Under the pieces are notes generated by a model. The model did no database searches, was not told the origin of the DNA, and worked only from the letters and a program-made list of their open reading frames with translations. Shown here one piece after another: positions 6,793 to 14,162 of a stretch of 15,638 nucleotides of DNA (position 1 is its first letter; each line of letters starts with the position of its first letter). The DNA comes from DAOVGU01 sp030637775 [NCBI: bacterium] (GTDB lineage: Bacteria; Ratteibacteria; UBA8468): positions 1-15,638 of the forward strand of contig DAOWFY010000158.1 in NCBI GenBank assembly GCA_030637775.1, given 5' to 3'. Made by a program: the position numbers and the translations under genes.

Positions 6793-6890
6793 GAGATGAC
6801 TGGACTTTGTTCACTCGGGCTTTCTTATTCCTCGGCACTATCGTGCCTGCGGCATAACCGCCAGCTTCGCTCACAAACCTCAGTCATCTC
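6793..6890 (+). terminator. Branched hairpin element after rpoD
   Basis: Directly after the rpoD stop, GAGATGACTG (6793-6802) pairs perfectly with CAGTCATCTC (6881-6890). The loop contains GGCAC/GTGCC (6834-6838/6843-6847) and GCGG/CCGC (6849-6852/6858-6861). No T-run follows, so it is not a canonical intrinsic terminator. It may stabilise or end the dnaG-rpoD message, or be an intergenic repeat. It lacks tRNA features. Confidence 0.5.
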
Positions 6891-6901
6891 CTGTAATTAT
6901 C

Positions 6902-6907
6902 TATAAT
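6902..6907 (+). promoter_or_regulatory. Possible -10 box for lysC-cimA
   Basis: A perfect TATAAT lies in AT-rich sequence 115 bases before lysC, but no good -35 hexamer is found 16-18 bases upstream. A start near 6914 would place the partial leader element in the lysC 5' leader. Confidence 0.3.
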
Positions 6908-6930
6908 TGCTTTACTATTATCTTTAATGT

Positions 6931-7006
6931 TCTCCCCTTTGGGGAGACACAGAGGGGCGCGAGGAGGTAACAAGGCACGCTTACAGGGAACTTCCTCGCC
7001 TTGGTG
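6931..7006 (+). promoter_or_regulatory. Partial third copy of the leader element (lysC leader)
   Basis: TAACAAGGCACGCTTACAGG at 6968-6987 and the following bases to 7006 match the 3' half of domain 1 of copy B almost base for base. Upstream, at the matching distance, hairpin CTCCCC/GGGGAG (6932-6937/6941-6946, loop TTT) takes the place of hairpin 2 with different but pairing bases. CAAGGC/GCCTTG (6971-6976/6998-7003) is kept, and GCGAGGA/TCCTCGC (6959-6965/6993-6999) is an alternative. The 5' half of domain 1 and all of domain 2 are missing. Confidence 0.55.
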
Positions 7007-7021
7007 GAGAGATAAAGGAAA

Positions 7022-8293
7022 ATGAAAATAGTTGTTCAGAAATATGGGGGCTCTTCTTTAGCAACCGCCGCAAGGATAAAAAATGTTGCTAAAAAAATAG
7101 TTGCCTTTTACAGGAGGAAAAAAGGAGTCTCTCTGGTGATCGTTGTCTCGGCAATGGGGGGGGCTACTGATCGGTTAATCAATCTGGCAAATATGCTGGG
7201 AAAGTCCCCGGAAGGAGGGCTCCCGTCCTGTGGACGGGAATTAGATAGGCTCTTAGCTACCGGGGAGGAGGTATCGAGCAATCTGCTTGCTCTGGCCATT
7301 AGCTCTTTGGGTCTTTCTGCCATCTCCCTTACAGGGGGGGAGGCGGGCATCATCACCAATAGGGCTCATACTAAAGCAAAGATTCTTTCCCTTGATACAG
7401 ACCGAATCAGAAAGGAGCTGAAGAAAGGGAGGATAGTTATTGTCGCCGGATTTCAGGGGATAAGTGATCAGGGAGAAATTACAACGCTTGGTCGGGGAGC
7501 CTCGGATCTTTCGGCGGTTGCTTTAGCCAAGGCCTTAGATGCCGAAAGGTGCGAAATTTTCTCCGATGTTAAGGGGATCTATACCGCCGACCCCTCTGAG
7601 GTGAGAGCCGCCAAAAAGATTTCCCGGATCTCCTATGATGAGGCATTAGGGATGGCGGGATGTGGTGCCCGGGTAATGCAGGGTAGAGCTTTGGAATTAG
7701 CAAAAAAATTCAGGATTCCTCTTTTTGTAGGCTCAAGTTTCTCGAAAGGAGGACTCCCGTCCGGTGGACGGGATGGAAAGGGCACAATCATTACTCCCCC
7801 ACCAAAATTTAGTGGGGGATTTGTAGAGGCGCCTTTAGTCAGTAACGTTGCCCTGAATGAGAAGGAAGCGAAGGTTTCCGTCTTTCGGGTTTTAGATCGG
7901 CCGGGAATTGCGGCCAAGATCTTTGCTCCCATTGCGAGAGCCGGGATTAATGTCGATATGATTGTCCAGAATGTAAGTAAGCAGGGCTATACTGACCTCT
8001 CCTTTACCGTCTCTATTGAGGACTTAGAAAGAACGATGAAGATTGCCAGAAAGATTTCCCGGCAGATTGGCGCCGGAAACGTAGGTTTTGATAAGGATAT
8101 TGCCCGGGTCTCTATCATCGGCCTTGGCATGCAAAGTCATCCTGGGGTAGCAGCAAAAATGTTTTCTGCTTTAGCTAAGCATAGAATTAATATTAAGATG
8201 ATTACCACCTCTGAAATTAAGATTTCCACCGTTGTTCCCAAAAAGGAGGGGAAAAAGGCTTTGAGAGCCGTGCATAAGGAGTTTATAGGATGA
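7022..8293 (+). CDS. lysC: Aspartate kinase LysC
   Basis: 423 residues. It phosphorylates aspartate with ATP, the first step to lysine, threonine, methionine and diaminopimelate. The amino-acid kinase domain shows KYGGSS (residues 4-12), VVSAMGGATD, RELDRLLATGEE and TLGRGASDLSAVALA, then EIFSDVKGIYTADP. Two C-terminal ACT domains begin near VSVFRVLDRPGIAAKIF and VSIIGLGMQSHPGVAAKMF, the usual site of feedback inhibition. Compared with the family I infer small insertions at residues about 64-73 and 242-267, where palindromic repeats sit in frame: one before RELD, two in the linker between kinase and ACT domains. Weak Shine-Dalgarno candidates (AAAGGA 7014-7019, GGAG 7006-7009) precede ATG 7022. 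The stop overlaps the cimA start as ATGA. Confidence 0.95.
   Translation: MKIVVQKYGGSSLATAARIKNVAKKIVAFYRRKKGVSLVIVVSAMGGATDRLINLANMLGKSPEGGLPSCGRELDRLLATGEEVSSNLLALAISSLGLSAISLTGGEAGIITNRAHTKAKILSLDTDRIRKELKKGRIVIVAGFQGISDQGEITTLGRGASDLSAVALAKALDAERCEIFSDVKGIYTADPSEVRAAKKISRISYDEALGMAGCGARVMQGRALELAKKFRIPLFVGSSFSKGGLPSGGRDGKGTIITPPPKFSGGFVEAPLVSNVALNEKEAKVSVFRVLDRPGIAAKIFAPIARAGINVDMIVQNVSKQGYTDLSFTVSIEDLERTMKIARKISRQIGAGNVGFDKDIARVSIIGLGMQSHPGVAAKMFSALAKHRINIKMITTSEIKISTVVPKKEGKKALRAVHKEFIG
7212..7239 (+). repeat. Palindromic repeat inside lysC, copy 1
   Basis: A 28-base unit with an 8-bp hairpin TCCCGTCC/GGACGGGA (7221-7228/7232-7239, loop TGT). It matches copy 2 at 26 of 28 positions and encodes EGGLPSCGRE, just before the kinase motif RELD. 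Confidence 0.8.
7746..7773 (+). repeat. Palindromic repeat inside lysC, copy 2
   Basis: Same unit as 7212-7239, in the same orientation and reading frame. The hairpin is TCCCGTCC/GGACGGGA (7755-7762/7766-7773, loop GGT). It encodes KGGLPSGGRD in the linker between kinase and ACT domains. Confidence 0.8.
7795..7819 (+). repeat. Second type of palindrome inside lysC
   Basis: TCCCCCAC (7795-7802) pairs with GTGGGGGA (7812-7819) around a 9-base AT-rich loop. It lies 21 bases after copy 2 of the other palindrome and encodes PPPKFSGG in the same interdomain linker. Its sequence is unrelated to the 28-base unit. Confidence 0.65.
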
Positions 8294-9852
8294 ATAAAAT
8301 TGAGGTTTATGATACGACGCTGCGCGATGGAGCGCAGGGAGAAAGCATATCCTTCTCCTTAGATGAAAAAATCAAAATTTGCCAGCGACTTGATAATATC
8401 GGGATTGACTTTATTGAAGGGGGATGGCCCGGCTCCAATCCCAAGGATGTCGCCTTCTTCAAAGAGATAAAAAAGAAAAGATTAAAAAACAGCAAAATAA
8501 TTGCCTTTGGCAGTACGCGCAGAGCTAAAAATTCTGCGGGAAAGGATAAAAATCTTAATGCTCTTCTTTCCGCCAAAACAGAGATTGTTGCCATCTTTGG
8601 TAAAAGTTGGGACCTACACGCAAGAGAAGTACTGCATATCTCCTTAGAGAAGAACCTCAAAATTATTGAAGACTCAATCAAATACTTAAAGAGAAATAAC
8701 TGCCGGGTCTTCTTTGATGCTGAGCACTTCTTTGATGGTTATAAGGTAAACGCCGATTATGCTTTAAGAACCATTTTTGTTGCCCAAGAGGCTGGTGCCG
8801 AAAGGATTATCCTTTGCGATACCAATGGAGGAGTTTTACCTGAGGAACTACAAAATATCATCAAGGAGGTAAGAAATAAAATCAAAACCCCTCTGGGAAT
8901 TCATACCCACAATGATTCGGGAATGGCGGTGGCTAATTCCATTCTGGCGGTGGGCTCAGGAGTGATTCAGGTTCAGGGAACAATTAATGGCTTTGGGGAG
9001 AGATGCGGTAATGCCGACCTCTGCATTATCCTGCCCGTCTTAAAACTAAAATTGGGCAAGAAAATTTTAGCTAAAGAGCAATTGAAAAATCTAACCGGCC
9101 TTTCCCGTTATGTCAATGAATTGGCCAACCTTATTCCCCAGAATAATCAGCCATTTGTGGGAAGAAGTGCCTTTGCTCATAAAGGAGGGATACATGTTGA
9201 TGCCATCAGCAAAACTCCGAAAAGTTATGAGCATGTCGATCCAACCCTGGTGGGCAATGAAAGAAGAATTCTCATCTCAGAACTTTCCGGTAAAAGCAAC
9301 ATTCTCTATAAATTGGAGAAATTTGGCATAAAACAACCAAAGGAAAAGGTTAAAGAAATGGTGAAACTTTTAGGAAGTTTAGAGAAAGAGGGTTACCAGT
9401 TTGAGGCCGCGGATGCCTCCTTTAATCTTCTGGCGCGCAAAGCATCCAAGGGATATAAGAGGTTTTTCAAACTGCTTGGTTTTCGGGTTATTGTGGAAAG
9501 GAAAAATGGTAGAATCATTTCTGAAGCTACCGTTAAATTAAGAGTAAAGGATGAAACCGCATATACGGTAGCCGAGGGGGACGGTCCGGTTGATGCCCTG
9601 GATATTGCGCTGCTCAAGGGTTTAGAGAAGTTTTATCCGGTACTTTCCGATCTCCGGCTTATTGACTATAAGGTCAGGGTCTTAAACCCCGAGGCGGGCA
9701 CCGCCGCCAAGGTAAGGGTCCTCGTTCAGAGCTCCGATAAGAAGGGGAGTTGGGGAACGGTCGGGCTTTCCGAAAATATCATTGAGGCCAGCCTTCAGGC
9801 CCTCATCGATTCCATCGAATACAAACTCTGGAAAAGCAAAGGAACAATATAA
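8290..9852 (+). CDS. cimA: (R)-citramalate synthase CimA
   Basis: 520 residues. It condenses pyruvate with acetyl-CoA to (R)-citramalate, the entry to the threonine-independent route to 2-oxobutyrate and isoleucine. The N-terminal HMGL-like TIM barrel starts with DTTLRDGAQGESISFS, with metal-binding D13 and the catalytic R12. IEGGWPGSNPKD separates CimA from 2-isopropylmalate and homocitrate synthases. The metal-binding HTHND has H205 and H207, followed by GFGERCGNADL and GGIHVDAISK. The C-terminal ~130 residues are the LeuA-type allosteric domain that binds the end product, probably isoleucine. It overlaps lysC by four bases, which suggests translational coupling. Lys/Thr precursors and isoleucine synthesis would thus be controlled from one transcript. 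No clear terminator follows. Confidence 0.94.
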   Translation: MNKIEVYDTTLRDGAQGESISFSLDEKIKICQRLDNIGIDFIEGGWPGSNPKDVAFFKEIKKKRLKNSKIIAFGSTRRAKNSAGKDKNLNALLSAKTEIVAIFGKSWDLHAREVLHISLEKNLKIIEDSIKYLKRNNCRVFFDAEHFFDGYKVNADYALRTIFVAQEAGAERIILCDTNGGVLPEELQNIIKEVRNKIKTPLGIHTHNDSGMAVANSILAVGSGVIQVQGTINGFGERCGNADLCIILPVLKLKLGKKILAKEQLKNLTGLSRYVNELANLIPQNNQPFVGRSAFAHKGGIHVDAISKTPKSYEHVDPTLVGNERRILISELSGKSNILYKLEKFGIKQPKEKVKEMVKLLGSLEKEGYQFEAADASFNLLARKASKGYKRFFKLLGFRVIVERKNGRIISEATVKLRVKDETAYTVAEGDGPVDALDIALLKGLEKFYPVLSDLRLIDYKVRVLNPEAGTAAKVRVLVQSSDKKGSWGTVGLSENIIEASLQALIDSIEYKLWKSKGTI

Positions 9853-9901
9853 TCACCTCCCTAAATAAAACTGTTACCCATCTACCATCCAGTACACCGC
9901 C

Positions 9902-9930
9902 TTGAAGTTAGAGGCTGATTGCGGTATAAT
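9902..9930 (+). promoter_or_regulatory. Promoter of the AbiEii-DUF6922 pair
   Basis: TTGAAG (9902-9907), a 17-base spacer and TATAAT (9925-9930). The expected start of transcription, seven bases on, is 9937, which is the first base of the GTG start codon, so the message is probably leaderless. The rest of 9853-9901 shows nothing notable. Confidence 0.7.
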
Positions 9931-9936
9931 TAAGGT

Positions 9937-10575
9937 GTGAGACTATTCCGGGAGGTTCTAAGTAAAAGGCAGACTGAAATTCTGCCCCATCTTTTTTTTC
10001 TTAAGGAAGAAAGGTTCTATTTAGCCGGAGGTACTGCCCTTGCCCTGCAAATCAAACATCGCACCTCTATCGATTTTGATTTCTATACAGAAGCGGAATT
10101 CCTCCCTGAGGATATAATTGAACTGTTTCAGAAAGAGACAAAGGAGATTACTGAAATTCAGACCGGAAGAGGAACTTTAATCAGCCGTATCAAAAGAGTG
10201 GAGGTCAGTCTTTTTCATTACCCTTATTTACTCTTAGAACCTTTTGTCGAAAGCAAGAATTTGAATTTAGCTTCACTCAAGGATATTGCGGCGATGAAAT
10301 TAATTGCCATTATTCAAAGAGGAACAAAAAGGGATTTTTTCGACCTCTATTTTCTGATTAGAAACTTTGGTTTAGAAAAGATTATTGAATTAACCCAGAA
10401 GAAATATCCTCCTTTCAATCCCTATTTAGCTCTGCAGGCCTTAACCTACTTCGAAGATGCCGAAAAAGAAGATTTAAATGAAAGGAAAATTATCTTCTTT
10501 AAACCTGTCTCTTGGAATAAAGTTAAGGAGTCTTTTATCAAAGAGGTTAGAGTCTACAAGAAAAAATTAGAATGA
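9937..10575 (+). CDS. Nucleotidyltransferase, AbiEii/AbiGii (MenT-like) toxin family
   Basis: 212 residues. YLAGGTALALQ (about residues 29-39) followed by H-R-T-S-I-D-F-D-F-Y is the core of the DUF1814/AbiEii nucleotidyltransferase fold: GG for nucleotide binding and the D-x-D metal pair. KDIAAMKLIAIIQRGTKRDFFDLYFL is the conserved C-terminal block. Relatives are type IV toxins (AbiEii) or tRNA-modifying toxins (MenT). The GTG start at 9937 gives a full-length N-terminus and coincides with the predicted transcription start. The stop overlaps the next gene as ATGA, so both are coexpressed. Whether the pair acts as a toxin-antitoxin or phage-defence module is inference from family. It lies between a biosynthetic operon and a repeat cluster, a typical accessory insertion site. 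Confidence 0.85.
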   Translation: MRLFREVLSKRQTEILPHLFFLKEERFYLAGGTALALQIKHRTSIDFDFYTEAEFLPEDIIELFQKETKEITEIQTGRGTLISRIKRVEVSLFHYPYLLLEPFVESKNLNLASLKDIAAMKLIAIIQRGTKRDFFDLYFLIRNFGLEKIIELTQKKYPPFNPYLALQALTYFEDAEKEDLNERKIIFFKPVSWNKVKESFIKEVRVYKKKLE

Positions 10576-10880
10576 AAAATAAAATTCCTAAATTCATTGC
10601 TCCCTGTCTCTGGTCCTATAATATTAACCGGATGGATTTGGAAGAGGATCGGGAACTTATTGTTACCCAAGTTCTAAATTATGGAGTCTGGAAGGATGTT
10701 AAATGGCTCTATTCGGTCTATACCGAAGAGGATATTAAAAAGGTCGTTTGCAATCCTCGCCGTGGTCTTTGGTTTCCCAAGGTCTTAAATTTCTGGGAAA
10801 CTGTCCTGAAGATTAAAATTCCCAAGGATAAAAGAGAGAAGGCTTTATTCAAACCGCAAAGCGTTGCGAGGTCGCTTTAG
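10572..10880 (+). CDS. DUF6922-like protein, partner of the AbiEii-type nucleotidyltransferase
   Basis: 102 residues with IPKFIAPCLWSY, then DLEEDRELIVTQVLNYG, WLYSVYTEEDIKKVV and LWFPKVLNFWETVL. I recognise this as the pattern of small DUF6922 proteins commonly found beside AbiEii-type nucleotidyltransferases, where an antitoxin role is suspected. No helix-turn-helix is obvious. The overlap with the upstream gene (ATG in ATGA) supports cotranslation. The last codons (SVARSL and the TAG) come from the palindromic repeat at 10864-10892; the stop lies in the hairpin loop. The original C-terminus may have been replaced. The gene order here is toxin-like gene first, partner second. Confidence 0.6.
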   Translation: MKNKIPKFIAPCLWSYNINRMDLEEDRELIVTQVLNYGVWKDVKWLYSVYTEEDIKKVVCNPRRGLWFPKVLNFWETVLKIKIPKDKREKALFKPQSVARSL

Positions 10881-10947
10881 CGACCGTGGCAATCTCTCAC
10901 TTCTCTGAAAAGAGAGATTCTTCGTCCGCCTTAGGCGGACTCAGAAT
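10864..10947 (+). repeat. Cluster of palindromic intergenic repeats between convergent genes
   Basis: Three hairpins follow each other: GGTCGCT/AGCGACC (10870-10876/10879-10885) flanked by TTGC/GCAA; TCTCT/AGAGA with GAAA loop (10902-10906/10911-10915); and GTCCGCC/GGCGGAC (10924-10930/10934-10940) flanked by ATTCT/AGAAT (10917-10921/10943-10947). The first and third look like members of a REP-like family in which the outer sequence (TTGCGAG...GCAATCTC, ATTCTTCG...AGAATGACA) is kept and the stem varies. They lie between the converging DUF6922-like and msbA genes and could serve as a bidirectional terminator. Confidence 0.65.
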
Positions 10948-10963
10948 GACAATGGTTCAGCGA

Positions 10964-12766
10964 CTATTTAATTTCTTCCCCTTGTAGTCTGTAGAAGTGG
11001 CAATAAGGACCTTTCTGATTGAGGAGTTCCTGGTGGGTACCTTTTTCAACGATTCTTCCCTCCCGAAGGACAATAATTAGATCCGCCTGCCTGATGGTGG
11101 AGAGGCGATGAGCAATGACAAAGGAGGTTCTTTTCTCCATTACCCTCTTTAATGCTCTCTGAACCAGTTTTTCGCTCGCAGAATCAAGATTGCTGGTTGC
11201 TTCATCAAGAATTAAAATGGGCGGGTCCTTAAGAATCGCCCGGGCAATGGCGATCCTCTGTTTCTCCCCGCCGGAGAGTTTCGCTCCTCTCTCGCCAATA
11301 ATTGTCTCGTAACCGGCCTCTAAAGTTTCAATAAAGGTGTGAATGTTGGCGATTTTGGCGGCTTCTATAATTTCGTTCTTGGTTGCTTCTGGTTTCCCGT
11401 AGGCGATATTATTTCTGATGGTATCATTGAAGAGAATTGGCTCCTGAGTAACCAGACCTATTTTCTCCCGCAGGGACCTTAGTTTGAAGTTCTTGATATC
11501 CTCTCCATCGATTAAAATGGCTCCCTGGCTTGGGTCATAGAAACGCAGGAGAAGATTAATCAGGGTTGTCTTGCCTACCCCGGAACTGCCGACAATGCCC
11601 AGGGTCTCTCCCGCTTTTATCTCAAGATTGATGTCCTCAAGAATATCCTTCTTCTGATAACGAAAGGAGAGATGAGAAAATTCTATTTCCTTTAGTCCGG
11701 ATAGTTCTCTTGCAGTTTCTTTTTCAACCACCTCGTATCTTTCCTGCAAAATCTTAAAGATTCTGGGAAGGGCAGAGCCTCCCGCCTGAATCTTGGCATT
11801 TGCTGCAGCCATCCCTTTTACCGGGCTGATAATCGAGAAGAGGGCAACAAGGAAGAGAAGGAAGATGCCGGTTGAAAGTCGACCGGCTAAAACCTCCTTG
11901 CCCCCCAAATAGATGATAACTGCTCCTCCACTTACGCCAACAAGTTCGGTCAAGGGGGGGAGGAGGGCGATCCTTTTTATCTGTTTGACCATCAAACGAA
12001 AGAATCTTTCATTCTCCTGGCCGAAGAGCGCTTTCTCCCGCTCCTCACCGGTAAAGGCTTTAACGATCTGGATACTCCCAATTTTTTCCTGTAAGATAGT
12101 GGTGAGATCCGCCATCTTCTCCTGCAATAAAAGAGCGATTTTTCGCAGATGTTTCCCAATTCTCAGAATGGGAAAACCGAGGAGAGGCAGGACAAAAAGG
12201 GAAAGAAGAGCTAATTTCCAGGAGATGAAAAAGAGGATAAAAAGGTAGAGAACCACCGTGAGAAATTTGAAAATAAGGTTAGGTATTGCTTCCGAGATCG
12301 CTATCTCTAAGAGCCCCACATCATAGGTGATTCTGGCCATTAATTCTCCCAACCGACCTTTATGGAAGAAGTCAAGGGAGAGAACCTGTAAGTGCCCGTA
12401 GAGTCGGTTTCGGAGATCGGTAACGGTGCGCTGACCAAAATGCCTCATAAAATAGACCTGGCAGAAAGAGCTTATCCCTTTTAATAAAAGGAGAAGGACA
12501 ATGATAACTAAAAGCCATTTCAGGATGAGAAGGGGGGGAAGCGAATTAAGAAGTTTTACCAGCCTTTCCCCTTTTGTCAAAAGGAAAGGAGGTAAATCCT
12601 TCTGGAGGATAATCTCTTTTTTGGAGAAGACCCGATCAATCAGGGGGCAGATAGTCGTCAGGGAGATAGCATTGAAGAGGGTAGAAAGCAGCATAAAGAA
12701 AAGGCCTAAATAAAAGTAGGAAAGGTGTGCTCTTGTCCACCTTCTCAATTTCAAATATTCCTTCAT
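10964..12766 (-). CDS. msbA: ABC exporter MsbA-like, lipid A flippase
   Basis: 600 residues, a half-transporter with fused domains. The N-terminal ~330 residues form six membrane helices (ABC_membrane type). The ATPase domain has Walker A GSSGVGKTT (about residue 390), Q-loop VTQEPILF, signature LSGGEKQRIAIARAI (about residue 495), Walker B ILILDEATSNLDS and switch H in IAHRLSTI. The ATGA overlap with the lpxB stop supports the assignment as the lipid A core exporter MsbA over a drug exporter, because both would serve outer-membrane lipid A assembly. Sequence alone cannot exclude a general lipid or multidrug exporter. The gene ends just before the repeat cluster. Confidence 0.85.
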   Translation of the reverse strand: MKEYLKLRRWTRAHLSYFYLGLFFMLLSTLFNAISLTTICPLIDRVFSKKEIILQKDLPPFLLTKGERLVKLLNSLPPLLILKWLLVIIVLLLLLKGISSFCQVYFMRHFGQRTVTDLRNRLYGHLQVLSLDFFHKGRLGELMARITYDVGLLEIAISEAIPNLIFKFLTVVLYLFILFFISWKLALLSLFVLPLLGFPILRIGKHLRKIALLLQEKMADLTTILQEKIGSIQIVKAFTGEEREKALFGQENERFFRLMVKQIKRIALLPPLTELVGVSGGAVIIYLGGKEVLAGRLSTGIFLLFLVALFSIISPVKGMAAANAKIQAGGSALPRIFKILQERYEVVEKETARELSGLKEIEFSHLSFRYQKKDILEDINLEIKAGETLGIVGSSGVGKTTLINLLLRFYDPSQGAILIDGEDIKNFKLRSLREKIGLVTQEPILFNDTIRNNIAYGKPEATKNEIIEAAKIANIHTFIETLEAGYETIIGERGAKLSGGEKQRIAIARAILKDPPILILDEATSNLDSASEKLVQRALKRVMEKRTSFVIAHRLSTIRQADLIIVLREGRIVEKGTHQELLNQKGPYCHFYRLQGEEIK

Positions 12767-13893
12767 AGCCTCTCTAAAATAATTTTTGCGGCGCGAGCGG
12801 CTGCTCCGGGGCTCCCCAGGGCTCTCTTTACCTCCTTTAATTGGCTGCTTATCTCTTCCCCTTTTTTTCTTTGATTAAGAAGAGCAAGGGCGGTTGGCAG
12901 AATTCCTCGGGCATTTGCCCTTCTCTGGATAAATTCAGGTACTATTTCCTTTTTAGCGATGATGTTGACCATACCGATATAAGGGAGTTTGACTATTCTT
13001 TTAAGAAAAAAATAGGCAAGGGGAGAAACCTTGTAGAGAATAATCATTGGTCGCTCTAAAATCGCAATCTCCACGGTGGCGGTGCCGGAGGCAGTGAGGA
13101 TGAGATCGCTGCTCTTGATGAGCTCGTACTTTCTCTCTTTAGTTACCGGAAGAGAAATTTTCTCCAGTTTTAAGATTTTTTCTATTTCCTTTTCCATTAA
13201 AGAACTGGCGGCTAAAATGGCAAATTGGGTCTCTTTTTTTTCTTTCCTGATTAATCGGGTTAATTTTACCATCACCGGGAGAACTCTTTTAACTTCACAG
13301 GAGCGACTACCGGGGAGAAGGGTTACTAAAGAACATTTCTCCTTCAGGGAGAAATGCTTCATTATCTCTTCCTTGCTCTCGGTTGGTTTCACTACGTCTA
13401 AAAGGGGGTGTCCCACAAAGGAAGTAGACAGTCCCTCCTTTTCGTAGATTGCTTTCTCAAATGGTAAAATAGTAATCATTTTGGTGAAAAGAGAGACGAT
13501 CTTTTTGATACGACCTTTTCCCCAGGCCCAAACCTGGGGGCCGATGTAATAGATAAGGGGTATCGGGAGATCTTTAATTTTTTCTGCTACCCTCAGATTG
13601 AAACCAGGATAGTTGATAAAAATAACCACATCAGGTCGTTCTTCTTTGATTCTAACAATGAGTTGATAAAGGACGCGGCGAAAGAGAAAAATATACCGGG
13701 CCACTTCAACAAATCCGACAAGAGAAAAACGGGTAAGATCAAAGAGAATCTTTATTCCCGCGGCCTTCATCCTTTCTCCTCCCACTCCGAAAATCTGTAA
13801 AAGAGGCTCCTTTTCTAAAAGAGATTTTGCCAAGAGAGCGCCATGAAGGTCTCCCGAGATATCCCCGGTAATAATGAATATTTTGGCCATCAT
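12763..13893 (-). CDS. lpxB: Lipid-A-disaccharide synthase LpxB
   Basis: 376 residues from the ATG at 13893, matching the ~380 of the family. LpxB (GT19) joins UDP-2,3-diacylglucosamine to lipid X, making the lipid A disaccharide at the inner membrane. Family signatures seen: TGDISGDLHG at the start, FGVGGERM, INYPGFNLR, YYIGPQVWAWGKGRIKKI, ILPFEKAIYEKEG, FVGHPLLD, LLPGSRSCEVKR and ASGTATVE. The frame is open upstream to an ATG at 13968, adding 25 residues (MNARAEEESIAS...) encoded by the leader element; MMAKIF at 13893 (or MAKIF at 13890) is the family start. No Shine-Dalgarno site is seen; the leader stem ends directly at this ATG. The gene overlaps msbA by four bases. Confidence 0.93.
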   Translation of the reverse strand: MMAKIFIITGDISGDLHGALLAKSLLEKEPLLQIFGVGGERMKAAGIKILFDLTRFSLVGFVEVARYIFLFRRVLYQLIVRIKEERPDVVIFINYPGFNLRVAEKIKDLPIPLIYYIGPQVWAWGKGRIKKIVSLFTKMITILPFEKAIYEKEGLSTSFVGHPLLDVVKPTESKEEIMKHFSLKEKCSLVTLLPGSRSCEVKRVLPVMVKLTRLIRKEKKETQFAILAASSLMEKEIEKILKLEKISLPVTKERKYELIKSSDLILTASGTATVEIAILERPMIILYKVSPLAYFFLKRIVKLPYIGMVNIIAKKEIVPEFIQRRANARGILPTALALLNQRKKGEEISSQLKEVKRALGSPGAAARAAKIILERL

Positions 13894-14162
13894 ATACTCG
13901 GAGTACTTTCTCGATGGCACGCTCGCAGTAATGCTCGCTATGGACTCCTCCTCTGCTCGGGCATTCATACGGGGTCTAATGCCATCTACGAAAGTCTCCT
14001 CGTATCGGTTTAAACACCAAAGCGAGGAAGTTTCCTGAAGCGTGCCTTGTTAGCGACGAACGGGCACGGTGTCCGCCAAAGGCGGACGAGTGAGGAGCAA
14101 CGAGAGTGCAGATTCCCTCGCTGGGGGAATCAAACGTGCCGCTGAAGGAAACCTCCGAGCCT
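13894..14162 (-). promoter_or_regulatory. Structured two-domain leader element, copy B (lpxB leader)
   Basis: Homologue of the rpoD leader, read on the - strand. Domain 1: 11-bp outer stem 14156-14146/14036-14026 with one G-U pair; hairpin 1 14131-14125/14117-14111 with loop CCAGCGA; hairpin 2 14087-14081/14077-14071 with loop TTT; GGCACG/CGTGCC 14140-14135/14068-14063. The palindromic linker GTTTAAAC is at 14008-14015. Domain 2: paired segments 14005-14002/13897-13894, 13999-13996/13903-13900, 13995-13990/13910-13905 and 13986-13980/13919-13913, separated by GA/GA, a bulged A and GUA/GA. Inside is the conserved hairpin GGCATT/AATGCC. Copy A's extra hairpins are absent. The last stem base is directly followed by the lpxB ATG. 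The predicted transcription start (14156) is the first stem base. Confidence 0.75.

Noticed and set aside
6793-6890. tRNA gene after rpoD
   Set aside because: It is cloverleaf-like, but it is too long, has no T-loop GTTCGAATC-type sequence, no anticodon arm geometry and no CCA end.
6893-7021. Lysine riboswitch or T-box before lysC
   Set aside because: No lysine-riboswitch core motifs and no T-box sequence (TGGNACCGCG-like) were seen; the gap is too short for a complete L-box.
7767-7790. Internal start of a separate LysC regulatory subunit
   Set aside because: The ATG after AGGAGG in the lysC repeat is out of frame with the ACT domains.
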